Below, piece after piece: positions 1-6,336 of a stretch of 64,000 bases of DNA. Origin of the DNA: Celeribacter indicus (GTDB taxonomy: Bacteria > Pseudomonadota > Alphaproteobacteria > Rhodobacterales > Rhodobacteraceae); the NCBI RefSeq assembly GCF_000819565.1, contig NZ_CP004393.1, positions 1,922,001 to 1,986,000 on the forward strand, written 5' to 3'. Positions within the stretch are counted from its first letter, which is position 1, and each line of letters begins with the position of its first letter. The notes beneath the pieces are model-generated. The model worked only from the letters and a program-made list of their open reading frames with translations. It ran no database searches and had not been told where the DNA came from. Position numbers and translations under genes: made by a program.

Positions 1-377
1 ATCGTGGTGACCAGCGGAGCCTTGTTTTGGACGAGCTCTAGAAGGTGAGCCCCGCTCGTCGCGCGGATCGGCTCGAGATCACAGGACTTGAAGGTATCTT
101 TGATCTGCTTGTCGAGATCATCGCGGTCCGTGACTATGATGATCCGCGGGTTCTCGATGCTGCGCTCTAAGGCGAAGGAATACTCGCGACCCCGATGGGT
201 AAAGCGGTTGATGCGCATCAGCTGCTCGGCAAGAACATCGTCCAGCACGACGTTACGGAGGCGCCCGCCACGGAGGCGGAGGGCCTCCTCCTGCGAGAGC
301 GGCGTGAACCCGAGCGCGACCAGCAGCTGAAGTGCCGGGACCTGGGATTGGTGTTTCTCAGCGGCGATGAAAGTCAT
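1..377 (-). pseudogene. hsdR: Type I restriction enzyme HsdR, internally deleted, runs off window
   Basis: The reading frame starts at 377 and stays open to the left edge (about 125 codons). Residues 1-67 resemble the extreme N-terminus of one HsdR subfamily (QVPALQLLVALGFTPLSQ, then VVLDDVLAEQLMRINRFTHR). Residues from about 75 resemble a much later part of HsdR, the helicase stretch just after the Walker A block (PRIIIVTDRDDLDKQIKD). The nuclease domain and Walker A motif that normally lie between are absent, so an in-frame deletion near position 170 is inferred. The start codon overlaps the kinase stop in an ATGA, indicating translational coupling. As it stands it cannot be a working restriction subunit unless the missing parts are supplied elsewhere. 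The match is from family memory, not a search. Confidence 0.75.
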
Positions 378-1450
378 TTGCCGGTCACCACGAATTGCTT
401 GAAGTCCGCGACGACCTTTTCCGCCTGCTTTTGGGTGACACCACGCTTGCAGAACTGGGTGACGCGCTGATTATTGCCTGAGACCACATTGCGCTTGCTG
501 CAGGTCACGTCGAACTTCCCGCCTGCTACCGGCGAGACCGAGTGCGAGAACTCGTGGGTCCTGCATATGCCGACTTCGCTGCCGGCGGCGTCGACTGTCC
601 AGTGCCCGGGGTAGTTCAGCTTTTCAAGCGCTCGCCGCATCTCGAGAGCGCTGGTGTACCGCTGGACCGGATCAGGATGGACAGCCTTCAGGATGACGCG
701 ACGAACTGCTGCTGGGATGTGGCACCCGAAGTCCTTCGCCTGAAGCAGCTTCCCAGACGCTATGTCCTGTTCGTACTGCGCCGTGCCGATGCTGGCGCGA
801 ACTGCCCGCAGATGGTCCATGTGAATAAGCAACCGTGCGAGGGTCATGCCGACCTGGAAGATGTCCGAACTGACGCCGATGTTGCCCGTCGTAAGGACTT
901 CCGGTGCACGGTGGAGAACGTAGGCGTTCGGGGCCGCTACCGGGGCACCGTTCGATGAAACGCCCGTAATCCCGTAGTCCGACAGCATGGCCTGCTGCTG
1001 AGACCCCAGCAGAATGTTCCCCGGCTTGATGTCGTTGTGATAGAAGCTGCGCGCATGGAGATACTCCAGCCCCTGCAGGATATCTCGTGCGATCCGCAGG
1101 ACGGCGGGAAGCGGCAGATAGCCCGCCGGATTTGCCAGGGTCTCGACCGAGCCGTTCGGCTGGTAGTCCATGGCGAGGATGACGGCATGCTCCCCCGACA
1201 CCGGCACGACATCGGCCTGGTGGACGTACACGAGGTTGTTGTGCTCGAGCCGGTTGCCGATCTGGGCCTCACGCAGCCGCTCGTCCACGGACACCCCTGG
1301 CTGGAGGATCTTGACCGCGTACTCTCGCTGCACGGCAAGATCATGCGCCAGCCAGACCTCTCCGAAGCTGCCTGCGCCGATCTTGCTGACCAACCGGTAC
1401 TTGTAGAGGGTCATGCCGGGCGTGAGGGTGACAAGGACAAGCTGGTTCAT
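374..1450 (-). CDS. Ser/Thr protein kinase, restriction-operon associated
   Basis: This is a 358-residue protein with a eukaryotic-like kinase domain in its first 270 residues. The glycine-rich loop GAGSFGEVW (25-33) and the VAIK-type lysine in YAVKIL (K47) are present. The catalytic loop is HNDIKPGNILL (138-148, an HND variant of HRD), followed by DYG (158-160) in place of DFG and an APE motif near 182. A basic tail of about 80 residues follows; it contains two cysteines, has no membrane segment and was not recognised. I chose the start at 1450 because its ATG overlaps the stop of the upstream gene (ATGA); an in-frame ATG at 1471 is possible. The same 4-base overlap links it to the hsdR remnant, so the three genes form one coupled unit. 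A regulatory or defence role is inferred from context; the substrate is unknown. Confidence 0.85.
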   Translation of the reverse strand: MNQLVLVTLTPGMTLYKYRLVSKIGAGSFGEVWLAHDLAVQREYAVKILQPGVSVDERLREAQIGNRLEHNNLVYVHQADVVPVSGEHAVILAMDYQPNGSVETLANPAGYLPLPAVLRIARDILQGLEYLHARSFYHNDIKPGNILLGSQQQAMLSDYGITGVSSNGAPVAAPNAYVLHRAPEVLTTGNIGVSSDIFQVGMTLARLLIHMDHLRAVRASIGTAQYEQDIASGKLLQAKDFGCHIPAAVRRVILKAVHPDPVQRYTSALEMRRALEKLNYPGHWTVDAAGSEVGICRTHEFSHSVSPVAGGKFDVTCSKRNVVSGNNQRVTQFCKRGVTQKQAEKVVADFKQFVVTGK

Positions 1451-1914
1451 GGCCGGCGCAGCCCCCACCATGCCGCATTCACGGCGTCGGCCATCTTGTT
1501 GTCCCAGTATTTGTCGGTCTTTCCGACCCGGGTGTCAGCGTGCTGCTTCGTCTCCTTGCTCGTCGTGGGCATGGATGAGTAGATCTTCAGCTCGACAGGG
1601 ATCCCACGATGCGCACAGGCGAGCACGACGGCGGCATCGGCATGAGCCGACTTCCGCTTCGCCTTGGTATCGCTCTGCGTGTATTCGTTCTGCTTGATCA
1701 TCACTTTTGCGATGCCGGGATGGGCATCGAAGATCGCCAGAACTTCGCGGTACAGCCAGTCCAGCCGCTCGGCATCGGCGTCCTCCCCGATCGAGGCAGG
1801 GACGGACAGCTTGTTGTCGCTGGCCGCGTTCTCCAGCGTGTAGGCGCCGCCCACTTCCGACACGACTGCGTAGCGGGGGGCCTTCGGGTCGCCGCGAAAT
1901 CCAAGAACCTTCAT
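1447..1914 (-). CDS. Small RNase H/RuvC-fold-like protein, first gene of kinase operon
   Basis: I do not recognise the family with certainty. The 155-residue protein starts with a beta-strand pattern (MKVLGFRG then RYAVVSEV), has a central strand around KVMIKQNEY, a helix ADAAVVLACAHRGIPV and a C-terminal KMADAVNAAWWGLR. This order resembles RuvC/RNase H-fold proteins and DUF3010-like proteins, but the first catalytic aspartate is not in its usual place. A longer in-frame start at 1950 exists; 1914 is preferred because the core fold begins there. The stop overlaps the kinase start. About 30-60 bases upstream the sequence switches to prophage remnant, so the operon's native upstream genes (possibly hsdM and hsdS) are missing. 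Confidence 0.6.
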   Translation of the reverse strand: MKVLGFRGDPKAPRYAVVSEVGGAYTLENAASDNKLSVPASIGEDADAERLDWLYREVLAIFDAHPGIAKVMIKQNEYTQSDTKAKRKSAHADAAVVLACAHRGIPVELKIYSSMPTTSKETKQHADTRVGKTDKYWDNKMADAVNAAWWGLRRP

Positions 1915-1975
1915 GCCAATACCTTCTCTAAATTCACGCGCCACTGCCATTCACGCAGGAGGCGCGTGCCGGTGA

Positions 1976-2182
1976 GGCGCCAAGCGCGCGCTCGCCGATG
2001 TCGGTCTCGACGGCGACGAGGCCGCGCTCGACATCCGCGATCTGCGCTCGCTCGTCGACTGCATCCGGCTGGTGCGCCGCACCGCGATGCAGACCGCCGT
2101 CCGCATGATCACCACCGCCGTCATGCTCGCGCTGCTCGCCGGCATCGCCATCAAGCTCAAGATCTTCGGCGGCAGCCCGTAG
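1976..2182 (+). pseudogene. Prophage small membrane protein (DUF6127-like), 5' truncated
   Basis: Frame 2 is open from just after an in-frame stop at 1973 to the TAG at 2180. It encodes a leader with a charged stretch (LDIRDLRSLVDCIRLVRR) followed by a single membrane segment (MITTAVMLALLAGIAIKL). Small proteins like this sit just upstream of endolysin genes in Rhodobacterales prophages. There is no start codon or ribosome site at the left edge, so the 5' end was cut where the kinase island begins. Identification as DUF6127-like is from memory of the family and is moderately secure. Confidence 0.5.
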
Positions 2183-2337
2183 CCGCTCACCACCCCGTTA
2201 GCCTAACCGTGACCAGCCCTGGTGGCGGGGTGAGCCGCGGTCTGTCTGTCAGGCAGACGGGAAGGTCCAGTGGACATTCCCGAGCGGCGAACGCACAGAG
2301 CCCTGCGAGGGGCCGGAAACTCGTTTCGGAGGACCCC

Positions 2338-3012
2338 ATGACCACGACCTTCCACCGCCACTGGCGTGACGTACCGGAGAGCACCTGGCGCTGGCCCAAC
2401 TTCTCCCCCGCCGAGATCGCCTGCCGGGGCACCGGCAAGCTGCTCATCAACGAGCCCGCGCTCGACAAGCTGCAGGCGCTGCGTGACCGGCTGGGCAAGC
2501 CGCTGATCGTCCGCTCGGCCTATCGCAGCCCCGAGCACAACCGCGCCGTGGGCGGCGCGACCCGATCGAAGCACCTCGACGGCGCCGCCTTCGACATCGC
2601 CATGGCGAACCACGACCCGGTGGCCTTCGAGGCCGCAGCGCGCGAGGTGGGGTTCCTCGGCTTCGGCTTCTATCCGCGCTCGGAGTTCATCCATGTCGAT
2701 CTCGGGCCGGCACGGCAGTGGGGCGAGCGGTTCCCGGCGCGTGCCGTTCCCTTTGCCGCCGAGACCCCGCCGCAGCGCGAAGTCCTGGCGCAGAGTCGGA
2801 CCATGAAGGGCGGTGGCGCGGCGGGCGTCGCGACGCTCGGAGCAGCCGGAGTCGAGGTGGCGGAGCAGGTGCTCACCGAAACCCAGACCGCGATCCTGCC
2901 GCTCGTCCCGTATCTCGACACCCTGCGCTGGGTGTTCATCGCGGTCGCCCTCGGCGGCATCGCGGTCACGATCTACGCCCGCCTCGATGACTGGAAACGA
3001 GGACAGCGATGA
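2338..3012 (+). CDS. Phage endolysin, peptidase M15 family, with C-terminal membrane anchor
   Basis: This 224-residue protein resembles M15 D-alanyl-D-alanine peptidases used as phage endolysins. The zinc-site signature is visible as SKHLDGAAFDIAM (about residues 80-92), with FIHVDLG further on (about 120). Near the C-terminus is a hydrophobic segment (TLRWVFIAVALGGIAVTIYA) before a short basic tail, suggesting membrane tethering or signal-arrest-like release. The start at 2338 follows a ribosome site (GGAGG at about 2329). Its stop overlaps the next gene in an ATGA. The expected role is cleavage of peptidoglycan cross-links at the end of the phage cycle; in this broken prophage it is probably not used. 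Confidence 0.85.
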   Translation: MTTTFHRHWRDVPESTWRWPNFSPAEIACRGTGKLLINEPALDKLQALRDRLGKPLIVRSAYRSPEHNRAVGGATRSKHLDGAAFDIAMANHDPVAFEAAAREVGFLGFGFYPRSEFIHVDLGPARQWGERFPARAVPFAAETPPQREVLAQSRTMKGGGAAGVATLGAAGVEVAEQVLTETQTAILPLVPYLDTLRWVFIAVALGGIAVTIYARLDDWKRGQR

Positions 3013-3163
3013 TCGCTGCGCTCCTGACCGGTTTCGCCGCCAGCCCGTGCATGCGGGTGGCGCTACGCTACTGCGCCGTCGTGCTCGCCGTGATCCTGTT
3101 CCTGCTAGCGCTTCGGCGGTCCGGCGAACGCACGGGCCGCCTCGCCGAACGCCTTGAGACTAG
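3009..3163 (+). pseudogene. Rz-like (i-spanin) gene, 5' part, split by IS427-type element
   Basis: This starts with an ATGA overlap on the endolysin gene. The N-terminus has one membrane segment (YCAVVLAVILFLLAL) and then a charged helix (RRSGERTGRLAERLET), the layout of an inner-membrane spanin. At 3160-3163 the CTAG target is followed by an IS terminal repeat. The matching 3' part resumes at 5445, and joining the two across one CTAG restores the frame (LET then REKANDVQRRMLEAAARR). The visible 70-codon frame running into the IS is therefore an artefact of insertion. Confidence 0.75.
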
Positions 3164-3186
3164 GCTCAGGACTTCGGTAACGGGGG

Positions 3187-3491
3187 CGTCCCAGTCAAGC
3201 GGTTTTGCGCACAACAATTGACCCGCCGTAGAGGTTACTTTGATATACTTGGTGCCGGTCCTGGCTTCCTTCGCGGCCTATAGCTGAGATCCTTGGGGAA
3301 CATGCTTCGGTTCGTGGTCAGCGCGATGGCTGCCAACATGATGCTGGTTCGATGTAATTCCGATGTGCCCATCTCATAGGCGTGCTTGGCAAAAACCAGC
3401 GACAGTCCTGACCACGGCATCATCGGAACCACGTCCCTGCGGGACCTCAAAGGCCTGCGATCAGGCAGGCAACGGGTGGGGTGTCATCCTG
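3187..3491 (-). other. Non-coding end of IS110-type element, candidate bridge RNA region
   Basis: About 300 bases downstream of the transposase stop hold no convincing gene; a 71-codon frame here (3235-3450) matches nothing I know. In IS110-family elements one non-coding end encodes a structured bridge RNA that pairs with both target and donor DNA; in the IS1111 branch it lies downstream of the transposase. Position and length fit that, but no RNA fold was computed. Confidence 0.35.
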
Positions 3492-4521
3492 TTAGGCAGG
3501 GTTTGGCGCCGCATCTGATTGGAAGGTTGTGCCATCGACCCAAATCCGATGCAGTATGACAGCGATGCGGCGTGCGAGGGCGACCATCGCAACTTTGCGT
3601 CCGCGCCGCTGCACGAGTTGGGCTCCCCACGTTCTCAGCCAAGTCGATCGGCCACGGTTCATCATGACAGTTGCAGCCTGGCACAACGCCCTTCTCAGAT
3701 TGACATCGCCAGCTTTGGTTATACCACCCGACACGTCCCGTTCACCGGACTGGTTGCGTGAAGGCGTCAAACCAACCCAGGGTCCGACCCTTTTCGAAGA
3801 CCGAAAGCGGGCCGGATCATCGACCGCAGCACGAAATGTCAGTGCTACGACGACACCGATTCCTGGCATCGACATAAGGCGTTGGCAAACCGGATCATCC
3901 CAGGCCAACCGCCGCACGCACTTTTCGAGATCGGCCAGTTCCTGGTCGTAGGGACGCTCGGGCCCGCAGCATCGGTTCAGTCGCGGCTTCCAGCATCGGA
4001 TTGCCATCTGCCAATTCCCGAATGCGTGTCTCGAACTTGCCGCGGGAGATCGCACCGACCTTGAGGCCAAAGTTCCGCAGCAATCCGCGCACCGACATTT
4101 CCAGAGCGATCATGTTCTGCTGGATAGCCTTTCGAGCGCCGAGAACTGCCCGGGTTTCCTGAGCAGAGACGGATTTACAGTGAACCGGGCGGAACCAGCC
4201 GAGATGAAGAAGGCGTGCAATCCCTTCTGCATCGCGGCGATCCGTCTTGATCGGCATCGCCTTCAACGCTCCTTTCACCTGGCGCGTTTCCATGAGCACC
4301 GCTTCCAGTCCAGCTTCGGTCAGCCCTCTGTGCAGCCATTGCGACAGTGGCCCGGCCTCCAGGCCAATCGCTGCGATACTGCCGTCAAGTTCGTCCAACC
4401 AATGCGCCAAAGCTTCCGGTTCACTTTCAGTCTCCGCCTCTTTGACGATCTGGCCATGCTCGCTGACCACACAAACTGCGGTCTTCGCCAACGACACATC
4501 CAATCCAATAAATAGCTTCAT
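3492..4521 (-). pseudogene. IS110-family transposase, frameshifted
   Basis: The N-terminal half (4521 down to about 3960) carries the DEDD RuvC-like domain, starting MKLFIGLDVSLAKTAVCV with later KTDRRDAEGIARLL. The C-terminal half continues in another frame (about 3955 to 3492) with the Transposase_20 region SMPGIGVVVALTF and FRSSKRVGPWVGLTP. The frames switch near 3955-3960, after RARASL and before YDQELADLEK, where a few bases appear lost. The start at 4521 has GGAGG eight bases upstream; an ATG at 4536 is less likely. Both halves look well preserved, so the lesion is recent or is a sequencing error. Confidence 0.8.
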
Positions 4522-4623
4522 CCCGTCATCCTCCATCTGGGTTCAATACGGGAATGGCGACAGCGCGGTGCTGATCTGACAAGTGGCAACGGTCGTGCGT
4601 GACGCAGGCCCCGTTACAGCATC

Positions 4624-5384
4624 TCATAGCCAGAAAAGGACGGTTGCGGCGAGGGCGATGGCTGAGAGAAAAACCTTCGGGCACCTGTCGTAGCGGGTTG
4701 CAACGCGCCTCCAGTCCTTCAGTCTGCCGAACATGATCTCGATCCGGTTGCGGCGCTTGTAGCGTCGCCGATCGTATCGGACTGGTGTCTTCCGTCCCTT
4801 TCGGCCCGGGATGCAGACCCGCAAGCCCTTGTCTTGCAGACTTTCTCTGAGCCAATCGGCATCATAGCCGCGATCGCCGAGAAACCACTTCGCAGGTGGG
4901 AGATCGCGCAGCATCGCCCGTGCGCCGGTATAGTCGCTCACTTGGCCCGCGGACATGAAGAAGCGCAGGGGGCGGCCCTCGCCGTCAGTGACCGCGTGGA
5001 GCTTTGTGTTCATTCCGCCTTTCGTTCGGCCGATGAGGCGTCCGCGCCCCCCTTTTTTGCTCGCAGGCTGGATGCCGTGCGATGCGCCTTCAGGTAGGTT
5101 GCATCGATCATGATGGTCTCGGGCTCAGGGGCCTCCGCGGCCAGCCCCTCGAAGATCCTGGCAAAGACACCGAGCTCGCTCCATCGCTTCCAGCGGTTGT
5201 AGAGCGTCTTTGGAGGCCCATACTCCGAAGGCGCGTCACACCACCTCAAGCCGTTGCGATTGATGAAGATAATGCCGCTCAGGACACGACGATCATCAAC
5301 GCGAGGGCGCCCATGGCTCTTTGGGAAGAAGGGCCGAAGGCGCTCCATCTGCGCCTCCGTCAACCAGAACAAGTTGCTCGTCAT
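4624..5384 (-). CDS. IS5-family (IS427 group) transposase, two frames joined by -1 frameshift
   Basis: OrfA (5384-5010) starts after a strong ribosome site (AAGGAGG) with MTSNLFWLTEAQMERL, carries the N-terminal DUF4096-like region and the first DDE aspartate (IMIDATYLKAH). OrfB (5013-4624) supplies the rest of the DDE domain (FLGDRGYDADWL and RIEIMFGRLKDW). The frames overlap at an A_AAA_AAG heptamer followed by a G run (5052-5058, minus strand), the usual programmed slip site of this group. Slipping gives a continuous RAKKGGRGRLIGRTKGG junction. The gene looks functional, but its left terminal repeat is now 1.4 kb away because of the IS110 insertion. Confidence 0.85.
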
Positions 5385-5444
5385 ATCGGCCTCCTTGCGG
5401 AGCCGTGAATCACGACAAGCCCGACAAATCAATGGGTCCTGAGC

Positions 5445-5551
5445 CTAGGGAGAAGGCCAATGATGTCCAACGCCGGATGCTGGAAGCCGCCGCTCGCCGC
5501 CCTCGCGATCGCAACGAGCTTGCTGAGCGGCTGTGCGACGGTCGGTTCTGA
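5445..5551 (+). pseudogene. Rz-like (i-spanin) gene, 3' part
   Basis: After the second CTAG copy (5445-5448) the reading frame encodes REKANDVQRRMLEAAARR and ends in a stop at 5549-5551. It continues the charged, coiled-coil-like helix of the 5' fragment at 3009-3163. The Rz1-like lipoprotein gene starts inside this fragment in another frame, which is the classical nested Rz/Rz1 arrangement. Confidence 0.75.
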
Positions 5552-5717
5552 GACGGGCGAGTTCGGGACTTGCCCACCCGTCGTCGAATATAGCTGGGAG
5601 TTTCAGGCCAGGGCTGCCGAGGAACTGGCTTCGTTGCAGCTTGGCCCGGCCGTTGGCGAGATGCTGAGCGACCACGCTGTCATGCGCGACCAGGCGCGTA
5701 CGTGTCTTCGGCCCTGA
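5460..5717 (+). CDS. Rz1-like outer-membrane lipoprotein (o-spanin)
   Basis: This 85-residue protein has a lipoprotein signal: a hydrophobic stretch (ALAIATSLLSGC) with a lipobox LLSGC, so the mature chain begins at Cys. The rest is short and predicted soluble and periplasmic (CPPVVEYSWEFQARAAEELA). It begins within the Rz-like gene in a different frame, as in many phage lysis cassettes. The Rz partner is broken by an IS, so the spanin complex cannot form from this locus although this gene is whole. Function is assigned from layout and features, not from strong sequence identity. Confidence 0.7.
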   Translation: MMSNAGCWKPPLAALAIATSLLSGCATVGSETGEFGTCPPVVEYSWEFQARAAEELASLQLGPAVGEMLSDHAVMRDQARTCLRP

Positions 5718-5743
5718 TCACGCGCCAAACAGCAGCACCAGGA

Positions 5744-6217
5744 TCAGGCAGCCGCATAGATTGTGAAAACTTCGGTCGACCCACTGCGCCGGATCAGGAA
5801 CACCTCGTACGCCTCGCGCTCGCTTTCCGGGCCCATGCCGGGCGACCCGTAGGGCATCCCGGGCACGGCGAGACCGATGGCGTCCGGGCGTTCCTCCAGC
5901 AGCGGCCGGATATCGGCGGGCGGAACATGACCTTCGATCATGTAGCCCGCGATCCTGCCTGTGTGGCACGAGGCCATTTCCTGCGGGATGCCGTTGTCGA
6001 GCTTGTAGCGGGCGAGCAGCGTCCCCATGCTCTCCTCGACCGTCACATCGAACCCGTCGGCCCGCACAATCTCGACCCAGGCCGAGCAACATCCGCAATT
6101 GAGATCCTTGAGGACATGGAGCGCAGACCCTGCGATGGCCATTGCGGGGACAGCACCGGCAACCGAGGCAGCGCATGCGCCCAGCACGAAGCCTCTTCGG
6201 GAAAGTATCAGTTGCAT
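5744..6217 (-). CDS. DUF411 metal-binding protein, exported, copper module
   Basis: This 157-residue protein has a Tat/Sec-like signal (SRRGFVLGACAASVAGAVPAMA) followed by the DUF411 signature with a cysteine cluster, KDLNCGCCSAW (about residues 37-47). Later conserved parts include CHTGRIAGYMIEGHVP and a terminal FLIRRSGSTEVF. DUF411 proteins accompany copper and other heavy-metal resistance genes and are thought to bind metal in the periplasm. It lies just downstream of copA on the same strand, 119 bases after its stop, so it is probably cotranscribed. The exact role in copper handling is not established. Confidence 0.85.
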   Translation of the reverse strand: MQLILSRRGFVLGACAASVAGAVPAMAIAGSALHVLKDLNCGCCSAWVEIVRADGFDVTVEESMGTLLARYKLDNGIPQEMASCHTGRIAGYMIEGHVPPADIRPLLEERPDAIGLAVPGMPYGSPGMGPESEREAYEVFLIRRSGSTEVFTIYAAA

Positions 6218-6336
6218 GTCTTCCTCCGTTTCTCAGACGTTCTCTGCAGCGCTGCGGGTCATGTGTTTCCGACGTTCTTGCCTGTCTATCGCAGACAGCC
6301 AATCCGTGCCATGCGGCAGCATTTCCCAGTTCCTCA

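Larger units (their letters stand above)
3177..4617 (-). mobile_element. IS110-family element (IS1111-like layout) nested in IS427-type element
   Basis: The outer limits are marked by an inverted pair, GTAACGGGG at 3177 and CCCCGTTAC ending at 4617. Inside are a frameshifted IS110 transposase and a long non-coding right end (about 3187-3491). Ends with short subterminal inverted repeats and a long region downstream of the transposase are typical of the IS1111 branch. Exact ends are uncertain by several bases because IS110-type elements make no target duplication. Confidence 0.65.
3164..5444 (-). mobile_element. IS5-family (IS427-type) element interrupted by an IS110-type element
   Basis: The terminal repeats are GCTCAGGAC at 3164 and its complement ending at 5444, flanked by a 4-base CTAG target duplication (3160-3163 and 5445-5448). 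Removing the element restores the Rz-like frame, which proves the boundaries. The element's own transposase lies at 4624-5384. Its left tip is separated from the transposase by the nested IS110-type element at about 3177-4617, giving 2281 bases instead of about 850. Confidence 0.8.
1976..5717 (+). mobile_element. Prophage lysis-module remnant, interrupted by IS elements
   Basis: The plus-strand order is membrane-protein remnant, M15 endolysin, Rz-like gene and overlapping Rz1-like lipoprotein, which is a phage lysis cassette. Head and tail genes do not precede it; the left edge meets the kinase/hsdR island at about 1975. The right edge meets the copper module at about 5718. A second prophage segment in the same orientation lies at 27.1-33.4 kb; whether the two came from one phage cannot be told from the sequence. 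Confidence 0.7.

Noticed and set aside
1609..2337. Upstream extension of the endolysin frame
   Set aside because: It runs antisense through the RNase H-like gene and across the phage junction; the endolysin core and its ribosome site place the start at 2338.
3235..3450. 71-codon minus frame in the IS110 end
   Set aside because: No family recognised, and it occupies the expected non-coding end of the element.
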